This document shows positions 1 through 13,412 of a DNA stretch of 64,000 bases, piece after piece. A program made the translations under genes and the position numbers. The DNA comes from Hofstenia miamia (Eukaryota; Xenacoelomorpha; Acoela; Hofsteniidae): NCBI GenBank assembly GCA_900660155.1, contig CABFPE010000114.1:50129-114128 (forward strand), read 5' to 3'. The first letter of the stretch is position 1; each line of letters opens with the position of its first letter. Under the pieces are notes generated by a model, which was given only the letters and a program-made list of their open reading frames with translations, was not told the origin of the DNA and searched no databases.

Positions 1-1771
1 ATTAAAAATTGTATTATTATAAATTTTAAGATAATTGGTGAAAATTATAGATGTAATTGAAGAAATTTACTAGGTTAAAAGTATAAATTGAAACTTAGTA
101 TTATTTTCCCAATTTAGAATAAAGTAAATGTAGCAATACATTGTCATATGCAATTAATATTCATTATTTTGAATAAAAATTATTTATTACTGGAAAAAAT
201 GTGATTAGTGAGAGATGTATATCTCAATAAAATTTTAAATGATTTATTTTATAAAAACATTGTGTTAGAATCCAAGGAAGAACATAACAATAATAGAAAT
301 ATTTAAAATGAAAATAAATTCTAAAAAAAATATTTTTCATTGTTTCATAATGATAGCAATTGATTTTATAGAATCTGAACAAGTTCTTCCGAGTAAACTT
401 TAGACTTAGTGCTGAAGAAACTTAGCAATTTTTTACATCAGTAACAAAAGCAACAGCTATGTGTTTAGAGTAATTGTGTTTATCAAACTGCCAAGTAAGA
501 GCTTATTATTTGAATTGCATATTGACTTGATTTATTAATTAAGTGTAAAGGTAAATGATTGGTTCAAGTGTAGTTATCAGCAGATATAAGTTGAAATGAA
601 TAAATGTATCTTTAATCAAACAAGCTATAGCAAATAAAAGCACATTCAGAATAATATATTCAGCTACTTTTAATTAAATGTAGTAATTTAAGATAATATC
701 ATGCAATTGATTTTAGTTCTAAGTTGTAGTTGAGTTGAGGGTAGTACCCCTGAATATAATTGAATAACTAATTGAGTAGGCACTGAAAAATATTTGCTTG
801 CTAAAACAAAGATCAGAGGTACCTGAGATTATTATTAGGTTTAATGTATTGATTAACTTCTTCATTGCATCACATTACTTTTTTGGAGCTCATTTATTGA
901 AAAGCTGAACTGAAGCACCTGGAGGAATTTGGTAAATATAATCTGTCTTCCTAACAAATATCTGTAACCACATGATAGCAGCATCCTAAGTCTTATCAAT
1001 ATAGGTGAAGATAGACAATTCACCAAAGAAATTAATCATTTTTTATTTTTTATCATCAAAATTAATTAAGAAATATTTATTGTAATTGAGTGTCTAATAT
1101 AGATCAACTTTGATAAGTGGACAATGTGTAATTAGTAAACATAAAAAAGTGAAATGCCATGTCCAGATTTGTAATCTAAGAACAAAAAATTCTACTAGAA
1201 AGCATTTTTTACAAGGCTAGGCTTGCAATGTATAAGAGTTCTTAGCATCTTAATATTTGCATTTATTTCATTTTCAAAATCTTGAAATTTAACCATTTGT
1301 AGATGAATCTTAATAATTAATGTTATTTTTTGCAGTTTTAGGTCATTAATTTCTGAAGTCTTTTTAGTTAAAGAATGTTGGAAAGTTTTCAACAGCAAGA
1401 TTTAGAGTCATTTGCAAGACTATGAAGATCAAATCAATAAACTTACAAGTTCACATTATATTTAAGAATTTCTTTAGGAAAAAAAGAAACACTTTTTATT
1501 GCAGTAAGCAAACACAAACTACAAACTAATTTGCATAAGAAACAAAGTATGTTTAAAGACATTTCATCCATAGCAAATTAAGCACAGAACTACTACTTTG
1601 TTTCACTGAAACCATTAGCTAGAGGAGAAATAAATATGTATGTTTTTGGCTGTACTTTCACATCACCAAGGTAGGTTAATTCTTTTAGCATATTGTCAAT
1701 TGTCAATTGGAATCAGGCCCAAGTGTTTCATAAATTTTTTAATGATTTATGTTTGAAGTATATTATTTTAG
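1..1771. other. AT-rich intron of the upstream dCMP deaminase copy
   Basis: No recognisable coding exon, RNA gene or element was seen. The stretch ends at the acceptor AG (1770-1771) of the copy A last exon, so it is most likely the preceding intron. The short minus-strand ORF at 1195-1398 has no recognisable motif and is treated as chance. Confidence 0.5.
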
Positions 1772-1936
1772 ATCATTATTCAATCAAGAATAGAAAAAGT
1801 TGTTTTTCTTAAAGAAAGAGCTGAAGATAAAGACAAAGCTGACGCTTCTAAGAAGATGTTTGAAAAAGCAGGGACTAAATTTGAGAAGTATAAAGGTGAT
1901 GTCAGCCCAATCTTACTAGAATTTCAAAATAATTGA
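1772..1936 (+). CDS. DCTD: dCMP deaminase copy A, last coding exon (partial gene)
   Basis: This is the C-terminal exon of a deoxycytidylate deaminase, the zinc enzyme that converts dCMP to dUMP to feed thymidylate synthesis. It follows an acceptor (TATTTTAG) and reads in phase 0. It begins IIIQSRIEKVVFLK, matching the segment just after the catalytic PCxxC motif in animal DCTD (LIIQAG-KEVIF). It continues with the helix ADASKKMFEKAGTKFEKY, equivalent to EATAARLLFNMAGVTFRKF, and ends at TGA (1934-1936). The same exon with the same phase recurs in copy B at 52639. The catalytic exons of this copy must lie upstream of the window. There are 54 codons before the stop and none is broken, so it may be functional. 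Unlike copy B, no GT donor lies at its stop. Family assignment rests on remembered conservation and on the clear match to copy B. Confidence 0.85.
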   Translation: MIIQSRIEKVVFLKERAEDKDKADASKKMFEKAGTKFEKYKGDVSPILLEFQNN

Positions 1937-4900
1937 AAATGACTATCATATTTGACTTTTATCAGAATTATAAGAATTATATCAAAAAATAATATACTCA
2001 ATTTAATATCTTAAGTTTATGTTCTATTCTTTTTGAAGCTATTCAATTAATAGGAGATTCAAAATTTGGTCCATTCAAAATTGATTCTGTTGTTTTGAAA
2101 TTTATAAAAAATTGAATTAAATTTACAAAAGCTTCAAATTCAACTGTGCTCATCCTGTGCTGAGAAAGTTGTAGAAGGTCACTGACATTACCTGAATAAA
2201 AGGACTGTGAGGTGTAGCAGTCAGTAGTGCTACTTTCTCCCCTGCATTTGCATTTTAAATGAGGTAGCAAATCAAAGGTTGAGGGAACATAGAGGATGTG
2301 AAGCATTTCCTTTTTATAGTCTCATGGAAAAGCAAAACACTGTTCATCTTTTGACCAGAACAAAGATTTTCTAGGTAGAACTTTTCATGGTAGGCACTGT
2401 GAACAGTTGTTATTTGACACAGATGATGAATGATAATATTGTTGCAATACCATATGCAACATTCAGCATCACTTTGTGTTGACTTGTGTGCTGACAAACT
2501 TTTGAGTAAAACATTGGAGGAGAATCCCTGTGATGCCATTCAGTCAATTGACTTTTCAATTTGGGTGCAAAATATCTCACCTATGTCTCAGCTAAATTCA
2601 CAATTTTCTAAAAGAATTATACCCCTTCTTTATCATAGCAGGATAGCAGTTGCTGGCAGATTTCAATTCAACATTGTTAATAATCTGCAGTAAAAAGATC
2701 CACCACCTATTGAGCAGAAATTTCCTCATGCTTGGAATTTTCCTGAGCATAATGAAAACAAAAGTTGCACCTTTATCCACTTCATCAGCAAGTTCTGCAC
2801 ATGTCAAATCTTTTCATATTCAAGAAGCTCTTTCACCCCACAAAAGAAATATTAAACTTTCTTGCCAACTTTCTCACTGTTAACTTGACAAATTTTACCA
2901 CATGCTTCAGAAATCTGTCTGTCAACAAATGCAACCTTAGTCAAGTTACACAATGCCATGTTTTCTATGGTTTAATAGGCATATATAAATCTACATAATG
3001 TTAATTCTATAATATTTCAGAAACTTTCAGAAGCTGCAAAACAAACATTTGAAATGGCCATTGTATTATGAATTTCTTAATTTCCTCAATAGAAGGAATG
3101 ATTTTTATTCTATTATGTCATGTGATACAAATTCCTTACTGATATTGTAGCCTTTAATAATATTGAGTAATTTATGTAGCATAATCCTTCTGAATTACAA
3201 ATAAAAAAAAGAAATGAAAACTAAACAAAGAATTTGATAATTTTTTATATTTTATTGTATGAACAAATGCTTGTCACCAACATGTTGTACAATAATCTGA
3301 GAACAATATGCTCCTTGTTAATTTTAGCCATCTTGATCAGATGACATAGTCAATAGTTGTGGAATACTGAATTTATTGAGTGATAGATACTTGTCTGAAT
3401 TATTAAAATAGTATAAACATGTTTGTAAAAATTCATGTAAATAGTACCAAAGAAAAAAGACTGATGATAGTAATAAAAGAGCCTGAGACCCCATGTCACT
3501 ATTTCTTTGCGACCTTGGTGGGTATATATGGCATGACTAAGATGTAATTGTATGCTTTGGCCATCTGTCTATTTGTGACGTCATTGGAATATACACTTTT
3601 TTATTGGTGAACAATTATGTTTGCAGTCTATTGTTTAAAATGTAACTATTTTTTCTAGAAGCAAATTTGCAAAATTCCCATGAAATTAGGATTCTCCAAT
3701 CTATTGATCAAAATGCAACAATTTTAATACACATTACATAAACAATTTGCAAAGGCATTTGAAATAATTTCTATATGCCAAAAATTCATGTTTTCAATTT
3801 ACAAACATTATATTTCTAATTTTTTAGGTAAAAATTGTAACTAACAATTATTTTCAAATGAAAATATTGATTAACATTGAGAAACATAAATGCATGCTTC
3901 CACAGATGCATACTCTCACCATACAGAGAAAACAAACATTTATAAATAATAAATTTATTTACAGAGAAATTATAAAATGTGCTAATAAATGACGATAAAG
4001 TTCATATAATGATTCATCTACAGTTCAATAAATAATGATAATATTCGTCATAACTTCATTGTTAGGATAGGAATGATGAAGGAAACATGCTCAATATGTA
4101 TTTACATGTTATGAATTTCACATTTTAGTATCTAAATTATTGATAAATAAGCAAGTGAAAACAGAGTGACGTTCACTATATAAAACAAATGACAACTAAA
4201 AGTTTAAACAAATTCAGTTAAAAATGTGTGTTAACAAACAAACGAAGTTTTTATATGATAAAAAATAAAATTCATTTAACATAGGACAGTAAATTCGCAG
4301 TAATTAGTTAAAATAGAATTGATTATGTTTTTAAAAGAAATACTGTAAAACTAACTAGAAATCTTTACATACACAACAAAGAGAAATAATGGAAAACAAT
4401 CATAACAATGAAAAACCATATGTATTATTATAATATAATGTAAAAGACTGCTTACCAAATAATTTTGTAGTTTTATCACAGCATTGTTCTGCAAAGTGGC
4501 ACATCATGATTTTCGCAGATAGTGTCTAAGCTAATGGTTAATAAACAAGTCATTATTAAAAACGAGATGATGTTCACAATCAAAAACACATGACAATTAA
4601 AAGCTTAAATAAATTCAATAAGAAATGTGTACTAACAAACAAACAATGTTTCTATTTATGATAAAGTATATAATTAATTTAACATTGGAATGCAAATTCA
4701 CAGCAATTTATTAAAATAATATTGATTATGTTTTTAAAAGAAATATCTGCAAAACTAACTAGAGAAAAAATTGCAAAAAGTGTTAAGAATCAAAACAATA
4801 TCAGAGATTTAATTAAAAAAATAGCTTACCAAAAAGTTTGAAATCTTTCAGGGTAGTTCTTTCATCAATGTTAAATTCCTTTATGCTGGCTTTGTATATT

Positions 4901-7080
4901 CATATGTGCACAAAGTTGCCCTCTTTCACAGACAATGTTAACATTACATAATTTTTTATCTATATCTATTGTTCAAATTTCAAAGTGTATTCAATCATAA
5001 ACACCTATCTACCAATTAATAAACTATCTTAAGTTTTACAAATATGAAATATAAATCACTTTAACATTTATCACAATTAAATAAAACATTTTCAAACCAT
5101 ATAAAACTAAAAATTTTTCACAATCTCAATTATTATCACAACATGTTTTTCCCAATTTATAAACTTATGTAAATAATTGATGCTACAAACAGAAAATTTT
5201 AATAAAGTAAAACAATTTATTAATCATCAACTCTGGTACAAAAGAAAATGAAATAAATTCTTTTTTTTGTAAATACTGAGAGAAGAGTAAAAATTGAAAT
5301 ACATTGTATTCAATCAATGTTGAACAATGGTTTTCATTGCTTCACAAAAAGTACATGTGCTTAAGAAATGATATATTTATTAGTTTCTACATAATAAAAA
5401 ATTGTTTACTTTCCCAAATAGCATTAAACATTTATGAGATGTCAACTAGAAAAACAATATCTCACAACAAATAAATACCTCATCTTGACACAAAGTGCAT
5501 TAACGTAAAAATGATTATGTTTATTTGCATTCTAAATAAAAAATTGTATACATTTCCTCATGAGATGCAAAATTTAAAGAAAATTAGATAATAACACACA
5601 TATGGTATAAACCTTAAAGAAAAGGAATATAAAAATTGTTGCTAACATTATTCCTAACATGTGCATTTATGTATTGGAAGTGGAATAGTGAAACTCCAAA
5701 TTTCTAAATTAAAAACAAAACACTTTCAATGCTATACACAACTTTACAATGATAAAAGTGTTAACATTACCATTTTTCTTCAGTCAATGAGTAATTTTTG
5801 ATAATCACAAACAAATACATAACACCATTTGAGAAACAAATCAATTAGATGTCATGAAATACATTCACACAAAAATTACTTTATTTATTGATTTTACAAA
5901 ACAAATTCTCACACACAGTTTGCAAAATGGCATTAAACATTGTTAGATTTTCTAAAGCATAGCATTAGAGAGAATGCCAATATATTTTGAATTTCCAAGT
6001 ATTTTTCAACTATTTGAGAGTTTAAAATATGTATATTTTTACTAGATTTAGCTCCAGTTTTTGGTGTATTGCTACGAGTTTTAATACATCTGACACTTTT
6101 CCTTTTGTTATGGTTTCCCTAGTACATGTTTTAACACATTTTAGAAATATTTGTTTTGCATATCGTTTTGACTTTGCATACTCTTCCACTTTACATTTCT
6201 AAATGCATAGATCTTGAAATAGTATTCCAAAAAACGCTAATAATCATAATATGTGAAAGAAGAAATTCACCTAAGAATTTGTAATGCATTAAGTTTTGTT
6301 TTTTTTATATTTGTTTTCTCTACTATGCTTTCAGATTGATGTGTGATTAGAAATAATGCCCATTTAAATTTTTGGTCATGAAGATATTTAATGTATACAA
6401 ACATTTTAAAATTTATATATTACTTCGTAATCACATGAAACAAAGTTAGTAATATTAACTTATTAGAATGCAAAAATAGTTTACATTGTTGAACAAATTC
6501 AACCCTCACCAATTGAATCATTGTAAAAACTGAATAATATGGTAAAATGAAAATATCTTTACATCATAGACATTGAACAAAATGCAAATTTCATGACAGT
6601 TTTAGAATAAACTTTCAAAAATGAGAAAGAAAACGTACATACACTTAAATTTGAAAATTCTTTGTTGTATATTTAGATTTTTTCCGTATTTTGAAGTGTT
6701 AATGGTTTTGTTTTAAAGTTTTTTATTTAGTATCACACATAAATACCCGTTTTAAGAAATTATACAAATTGCATTATGTAGTTGAAAGATAAACTTTACA
6801 ATTTGCTGAAAAGATTACACAATATATAGAATAAACATCAATAAACACATTTAGAACAGACGTCTGCAAAGCACATTTAAAGTAATTAAAGGCTTGCAAA
6901 GCTTTAAATATGGGTTTTAATGTGTAATAAACTTTTAAAGTAACTAACGCACTCGTTTACATGTGAAAGCAATAACCCAGTCAAAACATTTGCAATTGAA
7001 TCAACTATAATTCCTTTGAAAATCTGTAATACAAAATCTTAAAAGCATTCAGAATATTCTCTTTAAAAATAAAAGCATAA
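1937..7080. other. Intergenic AT-rich sequence, no gene recognised
   Basis: Apart from the tandem repeat at 4155-4900, nothing was identified. From about 2030 to 3000 the minus strand has several overlapping ORFs (for example 2598-2807 and 2255-2539) and is less AT-rich than its surroundings. It could be a decayed coding insert, but I recognise no family and the frames are interrupted. Confidence 0.4.
4155..4900. repeat. Two-copy direct tandem repeat, unit about 390 bp
   Basis: Two adjacent diverged copies. GAGTGACGTTCAC at about 4164 recurs as GAGATGATGTTCAC at 4564. ATTGATTATGTTTTTAAAAG recurs at about 4320 and 4724, and GCTTACCAAATAATTT (about 4452) recurs as GCTTACCAAAAAGTTT (about 4825). 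The copies differ by scattered substitutions and small indels, so the duplication is old. No coding potential is visible. Confidence 0.75.
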
Positions 7081-7124
7081 AAGACCAATAAAACATCCAA
7101 TTCTACAGTGTGCTGTACTGGTAC

Positions 7125-7289
7125 TGTCCCAGTCTTGTTGGCCATACCAGTCATGTTGGTATGGTACCAGATTAAAAAATGTGGTACTGTAAAATGTATG
7201 GTACAGGACAAATATTTCTTAAAAAATGTTTAGTGTTACTTTTGTTTTTGAGAACTTTCAATAGTTTAGTCACGAACGAGACTGGGACA
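7125..7289. repeat. Short inverted repeats and hairpin
   Basis: CCATACCA (7142-7149) and TGGTATGG (7157-7164) form an 8-bp stem with a 7-nt loop. Around it, TGTCCCAGTCTTGTT (7125-7139) is nearly complementary to AACGAGACTGGGACA (7275-7289). This could be the remnant of a small foldback element; no target duplication was identified. Confidence 0.5.
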
Positions 7290-7821
7290 ATATTTTTAAG
7301 GTACCACAGAACTCTGTCCAATTCACTGAAATATAAAAGGCTTACAAATATTAAGCTTTTATTAAATAAAATCATAGCATGATAGTAATAGCAACAGTAT
7401 CATAAATCCACATAAACATTAATGCACAATGCCTTTATACATGCAACATCAAGTACTGGTCAGCTTACCATAATCCAGTATTCATTGGTTTGGAAAATAT
7501 AACTAATTAAAATCAATTATTAATTGTTCAAATCATTCATGAAAGCATTTTTAAGTTAAGCAAACTTGAAAATCTTAATTCAACCATAATACACAAAATT
7601 AACAGGACCAAATAGTACCACTAGTGGATTCCAAAGTTTGAAAAATGTACCAGACTTAATGCCAATTTTGGAATGAGCCAACCCTGATCAAATGTTTGGA
7701 TGGCAGATAAAAGAAAACAAAAGTTTATTTATTTTCCAATAAACCAAAAAGCTGTTTTCAAAATTTCCTAGTTGTGTCACAAATATGATTGCTTCAAAGA
7801 AAAATCAATGGCTAGTTATAT

Positions 7822-8661
7822 TGCAACACCCTCTGCCAGGCATTGTCATCTGTTTCTCCTTGCTATTTCATTATTACCAGAGTGATGTTCTTGTGGGTAG
7901 GGATGTACCAATTTCATACTGCTTTACTTCCACGTCTTTAATTCCATTAACTTTAATTAATAGACATTATCATGAACACTATTTAGGTGATGAAGCCTTG
8001 CAGCATCTCTTCTAATCATTAGTAATGGGCATCTGCTTGAGGCCAATCTCGACATCCAGTATTACATGCTTGCATATGATCCAGTTGGTTGAGTTCCACT
8101 TCTCAGCTCATGGATATAACTTATGTGTACCCTATCCTAGCTCAGTGTATACTCGAGACAAGACACAAATGAACTTAATTTCTATTTGTAAAAGTGTTTC
8201 ATGTACTTGCAACCTGAATTGTTACTAGCTGCTTAGTTAATATTATGTATAGCCATTACTGAATTATATTGGCTTTATTAAACTAATCTAATATATAGCA
8301 GCTTCCTATCCTACATCTAATAACTGATACATGCTCAGTCACATTATCAGCCACATTATTGACATCAATGTGGATCTAGAATAATATAAATACAAATCCC
8401 TACATTTGGCTTGCTAGCCTTATGCAGAGCTTGTTATTTCTAATACATGTGAGATAATGATCAGTAGTCAGCTAAATGAGAATAAAACCCCTATTCCTAA
8501 CTTAAGTGCACTTTTGTGGCTTGGCACAAAGAACCTAGAATCATACCTGTGATGGATCCAAACCACTACTAAACACAACTCATTTAGCTTGACATTGTAT
8601 TAAACTGTAATAAGAAAATCAATGTAAGAATTCCAAAGAAATTTCTTTATATATTGTTACA
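7822..8661 (+). repeat. Solo-LTR-like repeat, family 2 (copy 1)
   Basis: An 840-bp repeat with LTR-like ends, TGCAACA at the start and TGTTACA at the end. It contains a TATAAATAC box near 8385 and an AATAAAA signal near 8482, in the order expected of an LTR promoter and polyadenylation region. A second copy lies in inverted orientation at 58170-58996. No primer-binding site or internal region follows, so a solo LTR is the simplest reading. I could not establish a matching target duplication. The + strand ORFs inside (7785-8015 and 8025-8228) are not recognised as genes. Confidence 0.6.
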
Positions 8662-10074
8662 ATGAAATTGAATTTATTTATATTCACTTGAATAAGTACC
8701 TGTTGATTTCAAATTTTAAATCTGTCATCTGCCAAGATGGCGGCTGAAAATTATGGAAGCAGCTTTGCCCCCTTCATTTAGTCAAAATCATAGTATTGGC
8801 AAATACTAATTCCTAATTAATTACACTGTTGTTTCTTGGTTGCAATATACAAACTAATTTATGATGATACTAAATTTCATAATACATTTCTATTTGCATC
8901 TAAATTTGATCTTAAGTTCTTTTTATTGACATTCTTCCTTAGCAGCTTATATTTGCTTGGATGATGCTACAATATGATAAAGCATATCTATATTTTGATC
9001 ACTCATTTGATTCTGTGCTGAACTTGATCCACTTATGAAATTGGAATTGTGATTGGCTTTGGCTAATTTCAAATAACTTAATATAATTACAGATTTAAAA
9101 ATGCTACTAATAGTTTTTCCAATTTTGATCAAAATAGAAATCATGCTGTGGTGACTACCACACCTGAAAATTTAATGAGACTGAATGGAATCAAATCCAG
9201 TGAAACTAAATAGGACTGAAACAAGTAAAATTCTCACACCACAGAACCATTACCACTACATGACTCAAAGAATTGTGAAAAAATATGAAAATGCTTCTAA
9301 AGTTGTTGTGGAAATTAAAGACAATCACTTTTCCATATGCAAGCCTGCATGCTATGCAAGCATGTTCATTATGAAAGTTTTGAAAACTACAAAGTAATTT
9401 ACCTGCAAAGTGCTAAACTTAAGAACAAGTCCTGCTAGGATATCATATGAATGAGCCTAAAGTTTCACCTTTTAAACTGGACATTGGTTCTTTGAACGAA
9501 ATCACTGCATTAGGCAAATGTAAATGTCTTGCAAATAAATCATCATCATTCTTTTGAGTAATACATCTTGGCAATCAAGTTTTTGTGCTCCAAAACAAAA
9601 TTTGTTATAAAATGTCTGAAGTTTGATTTAGAGACTGAATAGTGGTAAGAGTCTCAAAATTACTAACATCCAATGTATTAATTGAACATTGAACAACTTC
9701 CATTTTGAAAGATCACTATGCAAATTTAATTAAGATTGTGAACAAGTAGCTGTAAATATTTTCAATAAAAGGCCTTTAGCTACTGTAGTGTTGTTGTGGA
9801 GTCAGCTTGTCTGGTGTATTTGCTAATGCACATGAGCAGTGACCAAATAATTCTGACTGTATTAGTTAATTCACCACTCTTAAATTCTATTTGCTTACCA
9901 TGCTTGCGCCAACCATTCTGAATGATTTAGTTGTAATTATAATTGTAAACTTCATGAGTCTTCATATGCTTGCCTGTATTTTTAATTTGTAACACACATT
10001 TAAAATTTTTCATAAAGCTAATATAACATTATATTAAGCACACTAGTTGAATTATTGCATTATATTTTATATAT
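8662..10074. other. No gene recognised
   Basis: AT-rich sequence with short ORFs at 8947-9144 (minus) and 9185-9397 (plus) that match nothing I know. They could belong to the same broken locus as the Myb/SANT-like exon that follows, but this is not supported. Confidence 0.35.
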
Positions 10075-10330
10075 TTATATTTTATTTTCATAAATTTTGA
10101 ATTTGTGTTTAAAATTAGTAGCAATATTCACATACTTTCTTATTTTTTCCCACATTATATTTTTTGCATATTTATGGCATAGTATGTGTTCCCCTACTAA
10201 AGGAAAGTTTTCAATTAGGACTTGTATGGCTTGATTGTTCCATCTCTCCAATTGATATTCTGACTGAATTTGTGTGTGAGAGTGACTTGTTGAACCATCT
10301 CCAAAATAATCCAATATGATCTCTGGTTGA
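10075..10330 (-). pseudogene. Myb/SANT-like DNA-binding domain exon or fragment
   Basis: Reading from about 10330 down to 10075, the minus strand has an open frame of about 80 residues. Its centre, RWNNQAIQVLIENF followed by a Lys-rich stretch and IMWEKIRKYVN, fits the first two helices of Myb/SANT-like (trihelix) domains, where W..(A)..LI and (W)E.I.. are the conserved hydrophobic spacing. A plausible acceptor (CAACCAG, read on the minus strand) sits just upstream of the frame. Such domains occur in PIF/Harbinger-associated proteins and in many animal genes of unknown role. The third helix is not recognisable, and no neighbouring exon could be found. It may be a partial exon or a relic. Confidence 0.4.
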
Positions 10331-10431
10331 ACACAAAAATTATCAGGTCACCAAATGCTAGACACATATTGTGGTGGTGAAGACATTATAAAAAAATAAA
10401 AATTGCACAGCTAGTAATGACACAATGCAAC

Positions 10432-10735
10432 TAGGGTTTTCAAGTACTTGGAATTTTAAAAATTCCAACTTGCATGAATTCACAAAACTTGATCAAAATC
10501 TCTGAAAAGAATTCATTACTACTTTTATTCAGACTCAAACAAAATTCCCTTGAAAAATAAATTATTTTAAATTTAACTTGCTTTATCAACTACAAATAAA
10601 TATGTTTAGGAAAAAAACAAGGAAATTTGAAAAGATGTCAAACAAATACAGAATAAGCCTATTCTTCATATTTGAGCTTGAATTGTAAACATTCAAACAT
10701 GGTCCTAGTAACTCGAATTCAATTCAAAAACTTTG
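10432..10735 (+). mobile_element. hAT-type MITE (copy 1 of 3)
   Basis: A non-coding element with inverted ends: AGGGTTTTCAAGTACTTGGA on the left and, inverted, a diverged TTGAATTGAATTCGAG type end on the right. The flanking 8-mers AATGCAAC and AGTACAAC agree at 6 of 8 positions, as expected of an old hAT target duplication. The family recurs at 48074-48428 and 50732-51054. Confidence 0.65.
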
Positions 10736-10864
10736 AGTACAACTATATTATTGGTTGTTGGTGGTTTCAGTAATCCTTCTTAAGTAGACTTGGCCACTCA
10801 CCATTTCAATAGTTATTGGCCAACCAGTAATGTGCATGCAATTAACAAATATGCTCAATGTACA

Positions 10865-11600
10865 CATTTTTGTCAATTAACTCAAGGCTTTCATCAGGTG
10901 CTAAACCTTATCAGCAAAATAATATCAAGGGAAACGTGAGTTATATGTGCTGAGTGAATGTTTACAATTTGAAAATAATTTTGCTATCACATAAATATTT
11001 AGAGAAACCTATTTATTAAATATATTGATCTATAAATTCAGGTGGCTTATAATTTTGCTGTGCTGTTGAAATTTGTTAGCCATTCATTATTCCAATATTT
11101 TCAAATTTGTTGATGCAACATCGCCATTATGTAATAGATGTTGAATGATGGTAAAATTTATGAAGTATGCTTGTGGTAATAACATGATTTTTAATATTTC
11201 AGAACAGTCACAGGCAATAATTTTTATATAATATGAAATTGTAGTGATATCAAAAGTAACTAACCAGTTTGAAAAATGATTTTAAAAAATTCAGAAACAA
11301 ATTTTTAAATATAACAATTTTGTATTGGTTTTCCAAACAACTTGTTTTATTGGGTGCAAACATTGATAATGGAAACAAATTAATAGTATTTGTTTGCAAT
11401 CTGCTATTACAAATGCAAAACAACTTCATCTTTAGTATTTGTGTTTTCTATAAACTAAAGCTACTCACTAAAGTTTTGTTCAAAACACTTACAAATTGTG
11501 ATTCTATCAAAGTGCTGTTCTTTTGTTCAAAACAATGTAAAGTACATATTTACTCATGAAATTGTTGTAAACATAGGATATATGACATAAAACTTTAGAA
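10865..11600 (+). repeat. Dispersed repeat family 3, copy 1
   Basis: About 730 bp with a direct-orientation relative at 24365-25090. Shared landmarks are CAATTAACTCAAG then TTTCATCAGGTGCTAAA, AGATGTTGAATGATGGTAA, and AGTATTTGTTTGCAATCT. The ORF at 11269-11559 lies within the repeat, is not preserved in the other copy, and is not considered a gene. Confidence 0.7.
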
Positions 11601-11651
11601 TTTCCTTGAAGATCAATATAATTATTGCATATGTAACAAAAAAATTAAGAC

Positions 11652-12920
11652 ATGGAAGATGCTCTACCAATCTGGTCAAAATTCTCTGGAAGAACCCATC
11701 AGTTTGAATTTACAAGAAGTACTGGTGTAATCCCAAATCATCTGAATGGCACAAGTACACCAATTGAGATCTCCAATCACTTATTTGATGAATGAATAAT
11801 AAATCTAATTGTAGATGAGACAAACTGATATGCAGAGCAAGTGTTTTGTACTAGAACTACAGAAAATTCAAAGTCAAGGCAGCACTCATGGCATCTGACT
11901 AACAGAGATGAAATCTGTACATTTTTTGGATTCATTGTTTGGATGGGACTTCTCTGAGCTGGTTCAATTGAAGATTATTGGAGGAAGTCCATATTGTATT
12001 GAGCTGGTATGACAGAAAAAATGAGCCATAATAGAGTTTCAACTACTTCTATCTTATGTCCATTTCAGTGATAGTGAAGAAGCTGATAATAGCAACAGAT
12101 TGCTTAAAATTAAAACTTTATTAGAATTTCTAAATGAGAACTTTCAATCACTATATATACCTGCAAATGAAGTAGTAATTGATGAGACTCTTATACCCTG
12201 TTGCAGGAGACTTGTCTTCAAGCAGTATATCCCTAACAAGTCACGCAAATATGGCATTAAACTTTTTAAAGTTTGCAGCATAGAGGGGTATGCATAAAAA
12301 CTTTCTGTATGCAGATGCCAGTCTGCAGATGGCACAAGACAGGTGGGACTGGCAAAGAGTGTCTGCACAAACCTCATATCATCACATCTAAATGAAGGAA
12401 GAACCCTCCATTTGAACAACATTTATACAAGTCATAAGCTTGCTATGTCATTTCTATATCAGAAAACCCATGTTGTTGGAACTCTGAGGACCAGGAAGAA
12501 AAACATGACCAATATAGTAATGGATGCATCTCTTCAAAAGGGTGAAATGATATCACACGAAGATCAGCATGGTGTTTTAGTGCTAAAATGGAGAGATAAA
12601 TGTGATGTTAGATACTTCTCCACCAAACATACACCCATTCTTGTCATTGTGAGACCTGGGGAAGAGACAGACACACATCCGTGATCAGTGACCCACTCCT
12701 CCCAAACTGAAGAAGAAGGTAAAGCCCATTCTTGCTGAAAAAACAAATGAGGAAGGAAAGAAGATCAGGCAAAGATGCAGAAAGTGCTATGAAAATATAG
12801 CAAAGGAACAAACAAGTCTTCAGACCAGAAGAAAGGCAAAAAATGTATACATATACTGCAATTCATGCCCATGAGAATCCTTCTTTTATTTGAAATGTTT
12901 CAAAGATTTTCACTCATAAG
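11652..12920 (+). pseudogene. PiggyBac-like (PGBD) transposase pseudogene
   Basis: A nearly full-length but broken DDD transposase. From ATG 11652 the first frame reads PIWSKFSGRTHQFEF, then the N-terminal helical region with FGFIVWMGLL. Stops at 11793 and 11826 interrupt it, the second inside ETN-YAEQ where family members have an arginine. A frameshift follows. The catalytic core appears at 12100-12297 with VVIDETLIP (first Asp, codon 12181) and FKQYIPNKSRKYGIKLFK. The next frame (12343-12684) has LNNIYTSHKLA, where the second catalytic Asp of the usual DNFYTS is Asn (codon 12415), then TLRTRKKN, KGEMIS and KWRDKCDV with the third Asp. A Cys-rich C-terminal finger (RCRKCY, CNSCP, LKCF) follows to about 12900. 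Stops, frameshifts and the lost Asp mean it is dead. Terminal repeats and TTAA duplications were not delimited. Confidence 0.88.
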
Positions 12921-13412
12921 TAATTAAAATAAAATCTTTAGCATAAAATATGATTTATTTTGTTTCTATTTATATACATTAGCTAATACTGTATTATTAT
13001 AGTTATTTTGTATCAAATAGTTAAAGCAAAGTTTATAATTATTTCAAAATAAAAGGAATTTTCATTTTTTTGCCTAACTTTTCTCTGTATTAGTTAATTG
13101 AATGAATAAAATTGAGCTATTTTTATACTTTTTGTATGTATAAACAAAAATACCTAGTCTATTATTCTTCAGCAGTACTGTAATTTAAAGCCAAACCTCT
13201 TTCATAATGGAAACTTATATTATTAACATCAATATTGAGGTAGCATCATTTTCTTCATTTTTTTGTTTTGAAATCATGAAGCTTTCTCCCTTTGACTTTC
13301 TGTATTTTCATATTGCACTGAAAAAATTATTTTACAGAATCTAATCAGAATTGAAATATTTAATTTAAATTAGTTTTTGACAAAATGATTACTAAATTGT
13401 TAAGAAATATAT

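Noticed and set aside
2043-2998. Overlapping ORFs on both strands.
   Set aside because: No motif, splice pattern or homology could be recognised. It was kept only as a note in the intergenic entry.
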